From the NCBI GenBank assembly GCA_012295275.1, contig CM022670.1, positions 6,352,661 to 6,416,660 on the forward strand: a stretch of DNA of 64,000 bases, written 5' to 3'. Under the pieces are notes generated by a model that was given only the letters and a program-made list of their open reading frames with translations, made no database searches and was not told the DNA's origin. This DNA comes from Chrysomallon squamiferum. Its lineage: Eukaryota > Mollusca > Gastropoda > Neomphalida > Peltospiridae. Position numbers and translations under genes: made by a program. This document shows positions 36,431 through 50,537 of this stretch, one piece after another. Every line of letters begins with the position of its first letter. Positions within the stretch are counted from its first letter, which is position 1.

Positions 36431-37368
36431 TGATTTTAAAATAGTTACTATCAAGACAAATAATTATATGTAATTATATACAGCACAGAAATGTCAGAGC
36501 TTATGCATTTATGTTGTTTAGCTGTCTGGATCCAAAAAAAAAAAAAAAAAAAAGAAAATAAAATAAAAAAAAGACAACAGTCGATACAACAAATTATACT
36601 AACGGGTCATCAAATGTTTAGTCTCCAAAAACAGAAGCGCCCGAGGTGTCTGCCAATACACCTACCGAACCAGCTTATATATATATTTCAAAAGAGAGTC
36701 TGTAGAGAGAAAAGGAACGTTGCCGAAGTTACTAAGACAAAAGAACTCTGTGGTATTTTTCAAGGCAAAACTGGCAGAGCCGGTGTGTGCTGTAATTTTT
36801 ACTGGATTATTATCTCTTCGGAAAGTAACACAGAATCAAAAAATTAGGAATCACAGATTGTTATTAAATAATAAATTAATAAAAACGTTAAACTGGTGAA
36901 AATCTTACATAAAATTTCCATGCAGAATTTACCTTACTTTTTTAATACAATTATTCTAATAATCTGTTACATTACACTATCGGCGACGTTTTCTCGCTCA
37001 GATACATATAATATATATATATACAGGTAATGTTTTGCTAACAGCATGTTGATTGTATTTAAACACGTTTACAAGGCAGTGCTTGGTTAGTATGTTGAAC
37101 GATTTTGTTGAAAAGAAAGACTGTGACCTGACTTCACTCTTGTTAGTGACAGACTTCACTCTTGTTAGTGACAAACCTGTATGAAGATCTCATTTATTAC
37201 CTGTCGAAACTGAAAGATTAAAAGAAAGTAATATGACAGTTACTTCATGTGATAAAACTATTGGCGGAACTGAATCTGTTTGTGTATCTCTTTCACACTT
37301 CCACAATTAGTTCTGTTAGGAGACACTGTTCAGGATTCGATCCGATGAGCTACATGTGATGAGGTGAC

Positions 37369-37370
<2 letters not shown>

Positions 37371-37414
<44 letters not shown>
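37371..37414. repeat. (ATT)n microsatellite
   Basis: Uninterrupted ATT triplets. A 21-bp direct duplication (GACTTCACTCTTGTTAGTGAC) lies about 230 bp upstream near 37131-37172. Confidence 0.9.
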
Positions 37415-37416
<2 letters not shown>

Positions 37417-38349
37417 ATAATTAAACGTGACATTAATTGTAATCCAGACTAGATTTAACGCGATGTATGTGAGCACTGATTCGCTTTGTCTTGTTTATCC
37501 GTCTTTATTTATTTATTTATTATTTTTTGATACACAGGTATGACATCAAAACAGCCACTAAATTCAGTAGACACGACATTTCTCTGTAGTTTATAACTAT
37601 ATCTTTTAGTGTCTTTTATTAACAAGATGTCATCAATACGTTAAAGGAATATATTTTATATCATCTATCTACCTACCAATCTATCACTACCTAACTACCT
37701 TACCTACCTACCGATCTTTGTATGAAGATAGACACATAGATAGATAAATAGATATTGATATCCATCTATCTCTCTATCCACCAAACAGTCCATATATTTA
37801 TCCACTCACACACATACAAACAGACACGCACATACAAACACACGGTGATATAGGCAGTCTCTCTGTTTAAACACGGTAATTTCTTCCTGGGTGAAGAGAG
37901 TTTTGTTTCGCACAACGATTTTTCTAAACCAAACGCAACAATACAGATATTTTAACAAAATGTTAGTTTAAATAAATTCAAATTAATTTTTAACAAATAT
38001 AAATATAAAAATGTATATATAAAATACATGTGAAGTAATTTATTTTATGTCTTACATTTTGTATGTTTATTTTCTGTTCGTACAACATGTCAAATTTTTT
38101 TTTTTATTCTTAAATCATTTGTGAACAATTTTATTGTGATATTGTTGAAAATACATATTAAACTTTTAATTGTTTTCTGTTCTTATTTTATAGAAAATAT
38201 TGTTTTCGCTACACTGAAATCAGTGTCATTTCACATTCATCACTACCATCGCAATAAGAACCAGAACAACAACAACAACAACAAAAACAATGATAATAAC
38301 CATAACAGCAACAGTAACAGTGATAATAAAAGAAAGGAATTCAAGAAAA

Positions 38350-38482
<133 letters not shown>

Positions 38483-38585
38483 AAAGCCAACATTACGATA
38501 TTATTATAAATAGTATGTTATCGAATAACATTATTTGTTCTTTTACTGCTACAACAACAACAACCACTACTACTACTATTACTAC

Positions 38586-38631
<46 letters not shown>

Positions 38632-38787
38632 TAAACATTTACACTAAACCCTTTAGGAAAGCATTTTAGTAATTAATTTATTTAAACAAAATTACCTTGT
38701 CCAAGGTTATTCTATGTTTTTCAGTGAAACTGTCTTTTGACAGTCTTGCAGATAAACTTTACTGCGTCCTATGGTGTACAAAGTTAA

Positions 38788-38812
38788 TGACGTCATTCCA
38801 TTGTTGACGTCA
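38788..38812. promoter_or_regulatory. Paired CRE palindromes
   Basis: Two perfect TGACGTCA octamers lie 9 bp apart around TTCCATTGT. The 29-bp segment 38785-38813 matches 15825-15853 in inverted orientation (26 of 29). Confidence 0.5.
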
Positions 38813-39186
38813 TATTTGTATATATGCTGTCAGAAATAGAAATAATTCGACTGATACTAGTCGTGAAATATAGGATCATAATAATACATATCAAATATTA
38901 TATAAACAATGTTCTTTTCCAAAGCACAAATATTTACACTTCAAGGAAACGATTTTTTTTTTCAGATATAAGCAGGTATAGGTAAGTTTCTTTATGCTAT
39001 CAAAGCACAGTTTTTGATGATGTAATCAGTAACGAGCTAGGAATTCAAAACACAAAATGACTTTCAAGAAAACAAAACCAAATAAAATAAATTTAGCAAT
39101 CTCTTAAACCTTTTATTTTATTTATTTTTTTTTTTGCTGGTGACACTTTTTTTTTTTCATTTCATATGATAAATGCTTTTCTAAAA

Positions 39187-39206
39187 AATGTATTTATTTA
39201 TTTATT

Positions 39207-39269
<63 letters not shown>
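39187..39269. repeat. (TTTA)n(TTA)n compound microsatellite
   Basis: TTTA units switch to TTA/ATT triplets. A second run, (AAT)n, lies at 39426-39481. Confidence 0.95.
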
Positions 39270-39425
39270 TTTATGTATGTGTGTGTTCTTTTTTTATGAG
39301 AACGCTTATCTATGTGTGCGTGTGCGCGTATATATGTTTATGTCCTCATGAGTAACAGAGAGTAACTAAATTTATTAATTATAATACGCTTTAAAACAGT
39401 GTTTTAAACAAAATATCTCGCCACA

Positions 39426-39481
<56 letters not shown>

Positions 39482-41253
39482 ATTATCTAGGGGGAACCAA
39501 TCCAGAGACATTTTTTTACAAAGCATCTTGTGGTTATTTCCCTTGAATCAGATCACGTTATTTTGAAAAAACAATGACTGGCGTGTATTAGAAATTTCTA
39601 ATTAAATTCATTAGATTTCAAAAAGTTATCCGTAAAGTTAGTCTGTATGTAATACTAAAAATAAAAATAATTTCATAGTAATTTAGTCGAATTCGCATCA
39701 CAGAAATGATTAGAAACGATTATTAATTAATATTTTATGGATACAATCAACGGCAAATAAAGTACCTGTTATTAGTGCAAATATTTCACAACAAATCAAA
39801 GCACGCTTGTCGTGGGTACTGTCTGTATCAGGATAAAATTGCTAAATTTATCAGAAATGTAAAAATCTACATCGTCTCTTCTTACTAACTAAACTGTTAA
39901 CAACACATAAACAATAGCAAAGTCTAAAACTCTAAAACACCAACACTGTGTTAAGTTAGAACCTTGCTGCTAGATAAATTCAACATATAAGTACTCGAAT
40001 CTCCAGTTTCTAGTGGGTGATTGATTGAATTACGTTCGATTATAGTTTAAGCCACAGCACATGTTGATCGTTTAGTTTCTTTAAAATTTAACGTTTCTTT
40101 TCTCTTGTTTTTTTTGAGTCCAAAACGGTTTTTGTAAGATACATGCGGTGTTTTAATCGCGATGGTGTTATCTGTCTTCTTGTGTTTTGTTTGAGAGATC
40201 TGTGTGTGTTTACAAAACACAGGTTTGTTTTTCCTGTTTTGTTTTTATAAAGAAAACTTTACCAGTTCACGTGATACTCTTGTTGTTTCTGTATCCGCAG
40301 TCACGTTAGATCGTAATGTAACAAAAAAAAAAAAAAAAAAAAAGTATATGAATTGTGGGATCACAGTTAACAATAACAGCATCGTCATAAACAACAACAA
40401 CAACATCAACAACAACAATACTATAAAAAAAGTAATAATAACAATAATGACAAGAACAACAACAGTACTGTTATTACCAATGTTTCTTCTAATACTACAA
40501 CTACTACTACTAGTACTTAGAGTAAACAGTGTACAGTTTACTTTGTCATAATAGATATTTATTATATTGAATATATACGGAATAACTGATTATTATGTTA
40601 AGATATCAGCTTGGTCCTTCGAAGAGTAGAATGACGAATTGCAGCGACACACGCACGCACACATACACCACGCACACACACACATATCACTCTGGATAGA
40701 TATATAGAAATACAGAAAGACAGACAGATAGATATATAGCCAGAAATTGCGTTACTGAGTGTTGTAATAATATATATTAACCTTTTACTGAAAAGGAAAA
40801 AAAAAAAAAAATTGTTTTATTAATTATCGTATTATTTTATAATAAGAGACATTTATTACACGTTTATGGTCACTATATTAATGTGCTTCTGTCGATTTAT
40901 TTTATGTTTTTCTAACAATATAGACATTCACACATAGCTGAGCTCTGCATTGCTGTGAGTAAATTGTATTTATACGAACTGAGATAGTATCGTTAGTAAT
41001 ATTTTCATCGTGACGTCTAATTAACAAGTATACACCAGGGACGGAAGATTAATATAAAACAGAAATAAATGTAATAGTTGCAGAAAACAGAGCAAAAAAG
41101 ACAAAAATCAATACGATTATGATATCGAACTCGATGACCTTCACCACTTCAAACAGACGTTCAGTCTCTGATGTTAATGTAATGTGTAATTTGTTTTAGT
41201 AAGAATGTTTTATTTTTAATACTAATACTCATAATGATAATGGTAATGATAAC

Positions 41254-41256
<3 letters not shown>

Positions 41257-41334
<78 letters not shown>
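41257..41334. repeat. (AAT)n microsatellite
   Basis: Pure AAT triplets, about 26 units. Confidence 0.97.
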
Positions 41335-41335
<1 letters not shown>

Positions 41336-41340
41336 TAGGA

Positions 41341-41770
41341 TCGGTATGTGTGCGTGTGTGTGTGTGTAGGTGTCTGTATATGTATGTATATTTTATGTGT
41401 GTATATATGTGTGTGTGTACGTATGTGTGTGTGTGTGCGTGTGACTAGATGTGCGTATGTGATGGTTTCTTCTTTTGGTGTGTAGTTGTGTATGAATTTG
41501 GAAGATCGTGTGCGAGTGGGTGTTTGTATTCGTGCATTTGTGTGCGTGTGTATGTGTGCGTATGTAAGTGTATAGTAGTTTATCTGTGGTTGTGTATATA
41601 AGTGTATATATGTTATGTATGTGTCTGTATGTTTTACCTGCGTGTGTATGTATGTGTGTGTACGTAATTATGTCTGTATATTTGTGTATGTGTGTAGGAA
41701 TGTATTTATCAATGTATGTACGTGTGTATGTATGAATGAATGTATCTCTGTATGTATGTGTATATTATTA
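41341..41770. repeat. GT/GTAT-rich degenerate repeat
   Basis: About 430 bp dominated by GTGT and GTAT units, alternating purine-pyrimidine. No gene. Confidence 0.85.
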
Positions 41771-43060
41771 GCAAGTTAATCAGAATATATATCACTACAG
41801 TCATCATTTAACTAAAGTTTGTAAAATTAGTATTGATTTGTATCTGACATGACTCTGAAATCAGAACGTACAACAGAAACCAAACTCTCACTGTTAAACT
41901 CTTTCGTTTTAAATAATTTGTTCAACCTCTGATATTTATTGTTCTTGATATTTTAAACAAATAAAGAAAATCTGAAAATGTCATTTCTGTAGTTTCAGAA
42001 TACCAGTGAAATTGTAAAATATTTAAAAGTGAACAGACAACAGACAATTTAAAAAATATATATATATTTATATTATAATTTCTAGTTTAAAATAGTACGA
42101 AAGAGTTGCGATAAAACGAAAGATTGCCTTTCACAGATTACTCAGAATTAATGTCAAAGATATCATGTAAATTTTGACTGGTATTTGAAATTCCCAGCTG
42201 ACATGTGACTGAGTATCATATTCCCAGTGTAAAAATACAGTATTATATTACTGAAATTGATGATGAATTTATTAAATAGTTGACGTTGAAATAACGATAC
42301 TATTCAACCAGCATAACCAAATGTTGAGAATCCATCTTAATTTAACTCCCTATTGTTAACTGTTCATCATTTCAAATGTACATAATATTATTTTTTTAAA
42401 AAAGAAGAAATTTTCAGTAACTCTCATACTTGAGTGTGTATGTAAATTTACAAAACATGCACTATATATATATATTTATAAATAAAATTCTCTATTACAC
42501 TGTAATTCTAAATTTCATCAAAGTGAAAAGATGTGACACTGAGAAATCGTCTCTCGTTAACCTTCCGTTTCCGCCATGTTTATTTTGATGGAAACAAATA
42601 TGCAGTTTGGCAGTCAAAAATCTTTTGACTGACATTTGATAACTGCTTTACCCTGACGTATCTCACTGTGGGGAATTTAATGTGATTGTGATGGAGTATT
42701 TTTATTAATATTCTACAACTATACAAGGTCGTTAAGAGGTTGTCTGCACCCCCGGGAAAACATGACTTCGTCGTCTGCTTAGATATTATATTTTTTTTTT
42801 TTTTTTTTTTATACAGTGAGCAGAACTAATAATCAGTAAAAAAAAAAAAAAAAAAAAAATTAAAAATATTGCCGACAGATAAAGCTCACAGCAAATTTAC
42901 TTTATCAGACGCATTACACAGCATTTAGACTAACCGTTTGATAAAAGAAAAATAATTTGTAAATGTATAGATGCATTTACTACTATTTCAACCATAACTA
43001 TTCATTTATCGCTGCTGCTGCAGCTACAGCAACAACGACAACAACAACAACAACACCACC

Positions 43061-43101
<41 letters not shown>

Positions 43102-43222
43102 TAACGCGAACTGTTCCAGCCATTCACTTAATGCTATTATCTACTCTACTGTTTAATATTAATATCCGTACATTTCCTGACCACTCTGTACTCTCGTCTC
43201 TCTGGGGATTCGTCTACGACAC

Positions 43223-43359
43223 ACCGCCATCTGGGCTTGCACAGAACTACTTAGATCATCAGTGTCCCTGAATGTTTCTCTTTCTTTGACCCTACACATT
43301 TATCAAAACTATTTGTTCTTAGTCAGTGGCGGTCGATCTGAACGTGAGGTCAAAGGTCG
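43223..43359. promoter_or_regulatory. CTCF-like motif next to a DR1 nuclear-receptor motif
   Basis: On minus, 43237-43223 reads AGCCCAGATGGCGGT. This matches the CTCF core at 12 of 15 positions and fully over its last twelve. At 43347-43359, AGGTCAAAGGTCG is a DR1 element (HNF4/RXR type) with one mismatch. The surrounding 43100-43400 is unique and GC-richer, and looks enhancer-like. Confidence 0.35.
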
Positions 43360-44204
43360 TGTCGGTGACAGACGTAGGCGACGCTAGCTGAAAGTATCAG
43401 AGAATACCGAATGCAAAATTCAGTGTGTTGTTATTGTATGGGATTAATTTAAATATTTGTGTATAGGAATTACACAGCGGTGAGATCATGCAATGAAATA
43501 CGTGTTTTAGAAAGAAAATTATGTTACTGTTAGTCATTCATTCAAATACACCTTTCTTCGTCTTCTTCTTCTTCTTCTTCTATTATTATTATTATTTTCA
43601 TCATTATCATCATCATGACTATCATCTTTATTACTGATATTATTGTCGTTACCACGGTTGTTATAATCATGATCGTTATGTCAATTATTTTAATGTTTTC
43701 GTGATTTTTGTATTATTGTTGTTTTTATTTGTGTTTGGACCGTATTCATAAAAGGAAGTAGCTGGTTTCGATCCGTGAACCATCTGGACACATTAACCAT
43801 ATTATATTGTATACTGCTGTGTAGAAAAATACACACATACACACTTACACACATACACTCTCACACACACACTCGAATAATAAATACAAAAATAAGAATT
43901 ACAAAATTTAGAAAAAAAGTAGGAACTTGGATTCGATCCTCGTGCTCTGTGAACAGGTTAACTCTATAACAGAGTGAATTGCAGGCTGTGCTGGTGTATG
44001 CAGGTCAGAAACAATATCTGCTTGACCCAATCAACGCGAAACAACTCGCCAATCTCTAATGAGATTACAAACGATGCAGAGACGTGGCTCCACTATTTCT
44101 AGTCACATCCGTGTGTCCACTGAGACAGATACCAATAGAAAATCAATCTCGTACAAATCTGTCTGAGCCTTTTAAATACCACAGCGTATCAAACACTTCT
44201 AGTG

Positions 44205-44690
44205 CTCAGCACTGACACACACCACACTTCACTACACTAGTTTTAACACACACTACACTAGATTTAATATACATTACTTTACACTACACTTGTTTTTAGA
44301 TAGAATACTGTAAAAAAAAAACTAGTTTTAACACCGAATACAATACATACACACTAGATTTAATATACACTACTTTACACTACATTAGTTTTAATACACA
44401 CTGCACTACATTACACTGGTTTTAACTCACAGTACTGTACACTACACTAGTTTTAACATAGTAGTTTACATTACACTATTTTTAACATAGTAGTTTGCAC
44501 TACACCAGTTTGTACACTACACTAGTTTTAAGACACCATTCTTTACACCACACAAGATTTAACACATAGTACTTACTAGGTCGGTTTTAGCTCACGCTAC
44601 TTTACACTACACTAGTTTTAGCAGTCTGTACGTTACATTAAACTACTTTTGACACACATTACTTTACACTACACAAGATCTAACATCATC
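44205..44690. repeat. Degenerate minisatellite, ACTACACTAGTTTTAA unit
   Basis: About 490 bp of 22-36-bp units built on TTTACACTACACTAGTTTTAACACA with many substitutions and deletions. Confidence 0.9.
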
Positions 44691-45525
44691 AGATAACAAA
44701 AGGTCTTCACATTACATTGTTATTATTATTGTTGCGGTTGTTTTATTGTTGTTATTGATTATAATGAGGAAGAAGAAAAAGATTATTGTGATGATATTGA
44801 TACTGTTGTGGGTTTTTTGTGGGTTTTTTCTGAGCATTTATTATTATTATTAAATTTTTATTTTAAATCTTTTATTTTAGCACTACTGGAGCTGATCGCT
44901 TTTCTTCCAAACTATTACGAACTGTGCTTTTTGGTTAAAATTGTTTTAACCCCTTATCAGCCATCTCTAACAAGTTAAGCTGTAGCTGTCTTTTAACACA
45001 ATTTATTTTGTAACAGTCGTGCACACACCGTTCATGACAAAATACCACAGCAAAACGTTTGTGACCAGACCAGAAGTGTTTCCATTTCAAATAAAACTGT
45101 TTCCATATAGATATTTCTGTTTTAACAAACATTTTAAAACTCAACGGTCACACTAGCAATCATCATATTAATCAGGCTTGCTGAGTATATTTATAACGTT
45201 CCAAATTACTCGATTTCAAGAAACAGTTCTTGCTGCATTGCGATTTATCATTTCTGATTAATATGCTAAAAGCCAGGCTAGCTCTGGAGAATAAGTCAGT
45301 TTTGTATTAAACCACTTCTGTCTACATCTATCTGTGTCTAACTCATCTGATGGCAGCTATGTCGTGATTAGCGTGTTAAAACATAACAGGTTCTCAAGTC
45401 TGGCTTTAGTTCCAGATTACTGTGAGTGATCGGCTGAAACTGTTGTGTTTGTCCGTCCATTGAACACCTTTTATCTCCACCATTAACGACGTACTTGAAA
45501 ACACACCCAACGGTCCATCTCTCCG

Positions 45526-45540
45526 CCACAAGAGGGCAGC
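45526..45540 (+). promoter_or_regulatory. CTCF-like motif, forward
   Basis: CCACAAGAGGGCAGC matches the CTCF core CCASYAGRKGGCRSY at 14 of 15 positions, inside a unique GC-rich island (45480-45680). Confidence 0.45.
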
Positions 45541-47373
45541 ACTGTGTTAATGAAGCGTAACATCTTGACAATAACCGGTGTCTCAAACATGGTCGGTCGA
45601 CAGGCTGCTTGACATTGACCGAGAAAATAGCCGCCCTTTGCTTTGTGGCCGGCGGAATACATCTGACTGTGTAGCGGGTAAATATCTAATTGGATTGGGT
45701 ACAAAACGACAAAGACTTTTCATTCAAGTCGGCTGTTTCTTTGTGCTGTAGAAAGAAATGAGCGGAACTAAGACGTCCAGAATGAGCGCGGTGCTTTATG
45801 GGATCCGTTACAAGACAATGGCGCAGACGCAGATGTAATTTTCAGTCAAAATCTCAGTCGTTTACTAGATTTACAATCATTTTCCGTAATTATCTTTTTC
45901 TTTTTTAATCCACGGTCACTTCCCGGGGGTGTAGGTTTCACCCGCATCGTAAAACACAAACGTGGTGGCAGAAAGACAAAGAATTCCTAACAACACCATC
46001 AGCAGTTTGAACTTAGGCGACAGCGAAGTGTGCGCCCATAATGTCTTCTCGGTTTCCAGTTTCTCTCCAAAATTTGTATCTTCTGTGGGGTCGTTTTAAC
46101 AAACGAGAGACAGTACATTGTAAATGTGTAAAATATATTGATGCAATAAAGAGTATGAAGTACCAGTTTAGAAAGCTGAGTAAATATATAAATGTTTTAT
46201 TTTGTTCACGTTCTCCATCTGTTTTTCTTTGAAGATAAACAACTGTAGTATTCTTTGAAAATAAAATTGTTTAAAACACAAACTGATTTACCTTTGATCT
46301 TTAAAACATAGATTTACGGCCATCATTATTATTTTTTTTTTATCTAATACTTCTATTAATACTTCTATTAATACTACTTCCACTGTTGAGACCGTTACTA
46401 TGACTGCTTCTACTTATTTAACTTCTATTTATGTACACGAGAAGATTATAATATTTAAAGAAAGTAAACAAATTTACACAATCAAATATTACTTTACCAA
46501 AAAAAAAAAAAAAAAAAAAAAATCTACCAATTAACATCATTACTAATGATGTATAAAGCTAAAATTATCACAATAACTAAAAGTTATCTAACAATCTATC
46601 ACGGAATTTTTTCTACCTGTTTATTTAAAACGATAAATCACTTTAGCATGGTTAATACGGGTGTAACACGCAGGGCTGGCTTGTTTGTGTTATCTAATCA
46701 GATCATCAGTGCTCGCGTATCGCCGAGCACGTGGAGAAAAGAAATAAAACAAAGAGTTAACAAAGCGAAGTGAGATCGAGTTCACACTCTCGTGGTTTCT
46801 CTTCACAAAAGTGATATGACGTGTTATCGTACAGATACTGTTTTAGAATATTTTCACTTTTTCTCCATTTCTTTGCCGTTAAATGGAAAAGTTTAATTAT
46901 TCAAGAGAATTTATCGTTAATGTCAGATTTATGGAGTGGAATTCAAAAGTAAGGAAAGAAGAATGTAACTTTTGAAATTAATGTTAGTGCAGATTTGAGA
47001 AAAATTGACGTTTAGATTGCGAAAATAGAAGTCTTTTTTCAAAGAGTATTTTTGTTTGTTATTAACTTTTTCATCGTTTGAAACTGATACAACATAAAAC
47101 AATTAACTCGAATGATTGAATGATAAAAATTATAAAATTTATTTATGTAAGATGTTTACATATATATATATATACACATAGTACATGCATAAAGACATAA
47201 ACATATTACCTTAAATATAAACAAAAAAACATTATTTAGTTTTAGAGTTTATAAAACAAACAAAAACACACACACATATGCATAAAATGTTTACATATAT
47301 ATCTATATATATATTCATATCTATAACTATATATATATATATATATATTTCACAGCATACATAATTTATTATG

Positions 47374-47381
<8 letters not shown>

Positions 47382-47437
<56 letters not shown>
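47382..47437. repeat. (GT)n microsatellite
   Basis: Uninterrupted GT dinucleotides, with AT repeats about 35-50 bp upstream. Confidence 0.97.
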
Positions 47438-47813
47438 ATACATATATAATCAAACATAAAGGCGGATCCTGGACTTCAGATAACAATTATAATAACTGTT
47501 ATCAACGTAACTTTCATTTTGGAAAAAAAGCACATCACGTACACAGCACATTCCTCGAGTCAATACAAAGGCTTCTTACTGCATATTTTACTTGTCACAC
47601 TGAGACAGGAATTCACCTCAGATTTCTCTGTTGTGTTGCTACAAATACAAGTCATATGATAGCCCCCGTGACGACTGGAGTCCTGTGATACTTCAGCGAA
47701 TCAATATGAGAGGAGAGCATAACGAGGAATAACAAATTACTTGTTGACAGTCACTGCTGAGTCGGCTCTCTTCTCTTCTGATCCCGATTAGTGGAAAATT
47801 TACATTCGCTGTA

Positions 47814-48060
47814 CTGAAGCTAGCTTAGTGGTAGAGCAGTCGCCGCGGAACTGATTGGTAGGAGGATCAGTTCTAGTCCACTCTCTCCTGTTTTGATACA
47901 GTAAAATTCATTCTCGCTTGATGGAAACCAGTGTGGTGTTATATTGAACACATCTCGCAAGAAGTAAAACAAAACCCCACTTGGGTGCCAGGAAGCCCGT
48001 GGCTTAGTGGTAGCGTACTCGCCCAAAGCATAATGAGTCGCATGTCCAGTGATCCTTTGT
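47814..48060 (+). mobile_element. Two tRNA-like SINE heads in series
   Basis: The first head has A box TAGCTTAGTGG (47821-47831) and B box region GGATCAGTTCTAGTCC (47864-47879). The second starts at A box TGGCTTAGTGG (48000-48010), followed by a decayed B box (about 48040-48055). Neither folds as a tRNA: the anticodon and acceptor stems do not pair. They could be a dimeric SINE or nested insertions. Confidence 0.55.
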
Positions 48061-49508
48061 TCATGCTTTTTCTCGTTCTACCTATGACTCGAGACTAGAG
48101 TTATGGAAAAAAATGTATATAAATTTGACTTCTTGTTATTTCTTACAAATATACAATGAATGATGACAAGAATGTTTAACAGTCAGATGACTATTGACTG
48201 TAAACCATTGATAATAAAAATTAATATTGACATCAGAAAAGATATTCATATATTGTTATACAATTACTTGCTCTAGTTATATAACTGTAAATACTATGTA
48301 ACGAGTAGAATGAATGTTGACGCATACAAGATATTACGTCAGTTTTATAATAATATTAGCACATATTTTTATTGTATAATCTTCTTACGTATGAAATATT
48401 ATAATGTTCTTGATATGTAGGTAAATATGTTTGTATGTGTATGTGTGTGTGTATGCGTGTGTGTGCGATCTTTGATAGTTACGAATAAAAAACGATTAAT
48501 CATGTGAATATAAGGCTATTTGTAATTTTACCGGAACATTAAACATTAGTTAATTTTTTTTTCTGGTTGCTGTGGAATTTCAGAAGCTTTCTTGCGGCTG
48601 ACGGGTTTTTCTCTATCAGTTTCACGAGCTAGCGAGAAATTAAATTTAAATTTTTAGACACGTTAGATTCATGCGATGAGATCATCTCATTACTAAATTA
48701 ATTAACATAATTAAATTTTTAAATGAAAGAAAAGGGATTTTTTTCTCTTTTTTTTAAATTTTGTTCAGTGTTAGTTTTTGTTTTGGACTAAGGTTAACCC
48801 TAACAAATAACTTAAATGCATTTCTATATGTGTATGTACATTATAGATACCGGTGTTTACTGCTAATAAAGTACAGAGACGTACGTAAGCCGATATGAGT
48901 AAATCACAGATAAAATCTGACGTAACTCTTTACCTGCCAATCAGTCAGAAGCAGGTCACGTGATCCGACACTTCTTTCTGATTGGTAAAGAAGACTTATT
49001 TGAGTAAACAATAATTTGGCAACAATTATGTATTTGTGTTCGATTTAAAATATTAAACTATTATTAATGATTGTAAAATAAAATAAAAACTAAAATCGAA
49101 ACTATAAAATGTTTGTATCCTTGTTTCCATAAAGGGAAAAAATTATAAAAAAAAAAAAGATACGGAAAACAAAACAAAAATAGTTTAAAGTGTAAACGTA
49201 TGTAGATTAATTATGCATCGTTTCGTCTTCAAGCATAACAGTAATTTGTAAAATTCTTTAAAATAATAACAACATCATTTGTGAAATTTTATTTTTTGTG
49301 GCATAAAATTAAAATAAATCGTCCACAAAAACGAAAGAAGTATTTCATGATATGAATTTTGAATTAAAATTCAAATTTTTTTTTTATTTATTTATTTATT
49401 TATTCTTTGAAATACAAATCATCGATTTTAGTATTTATAATTATATATATTAAACCAAATTTATAAACATAATTTATAATTACGAGTAAAGAAAGGATAA
49501 AATAATTC

Positions 49509-49886
49509 TTAGAAGACTGAAAGATGAAAGAAAAATTTTAAATAAAAGAAACGACTAAGACTTAGTAAAACTAAATTTCGTTTTAAAAGAAACGTCTCCA
49601 CTCTGTTATGTAACAAGTCTGTTTGTCCGAGACACACACACACGTGATCGGCCCGTTCGAGTCCACAAAATGAGCGACGTCTGCTAATTTCCTTAATGGC
49701 GGAATGATTTTCGAGATATTCCGATCTCCACCGATCTTGGCACTGATTGCACGCGGATTCCACGGAAACGAGTCTATCTAACATTACACAGTGATTTATC
49801 ACCCGTCTAATAGTTTCTCCGATTATAGGTGCACACTGTAACATGTGACATTGTGTCATTAAATGTCGATTCTCGTCCACACTCAT
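49509..49886 (-). CDS. Hypothetical 125-codon ORF
   Basis: Starts with ATG (MSVDENRHLMTQCHMLQCAP) and is not low-complexity until its Phe/Leu-rich end. I recognise no domain, signal peptide or membrane segment and see no splice context. It lies in a GC-richer island, where long open frames arise more easily by chance. Confidence 0.15.
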   Translation of the reverse strand: MSVDENRHLMTQCHMLQCAPIIGETIRRVINHCVMLDRLVSVESACNQCQDRWRSEYLENHSAIKEISRRRSFCGLERADHVCVCLGQTDLLHNRVETFLLKRNLVLLSLSRFFYLKFFFHLSVF

Positions 49887-50537
49887 TCATCACCAGTGTT
49901 TAGTAAACAGAACGCGTCTGTTGTCTGCTGATACCTTCTGTCCCTATCGCCTGCTGCTGTCATCATATGTACGTTACGAAGCATTCTTCTTCACTTCGCC
50001 TTTTTCCGCCACAGATCGCCTTATCACGTTGCTCTATAACTTTCATCTTGCAAAGAGAAATAGAAAAGATTCTTAGCTGCTTGAGACGAGTTGCTATAAT
50101 AACGATTTATCACACACTTGAACCAGAAACAGCGTGGCTGGAGTTTTAAAAACTGTTTTAATGATTGTTTTGTAGGTTAAATAATATTTAGTCTGATGAG
50201 AAGTAGAGATGTTATTTGATTTGTATTTTTAATTTTTTTTTGTCACTGAACAGTCTGTGACAGAATAAAGTTTTGTTGTAATGATATTTCATCTCTGTAT
50301 TTAGTGATATACAAACAACAGTAACAATGAGTGTATATTAAACACAAGACCTGAACACGTTTTGAATATAACGTACTACGTTATGAAATAAATTTAAAAA
50401 ATAATTTTTTTTATATTATCTTCTTTTCTAATTAATAACACATTTGTTAATATGATTATAACATTAATACACGTCGTGTTCGATAACAATGGCAAATTCG
50501 CCAGATTTTGAAGACGTCGGGGACAGCGTCGTGATAG

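Noticed and set aside
44935-45144. 69-codon minus-strand frame with Cys and aromatic residues, considered as a transposase piece
   Set aside because: No conserved motif could be identified and no element ends surround it.
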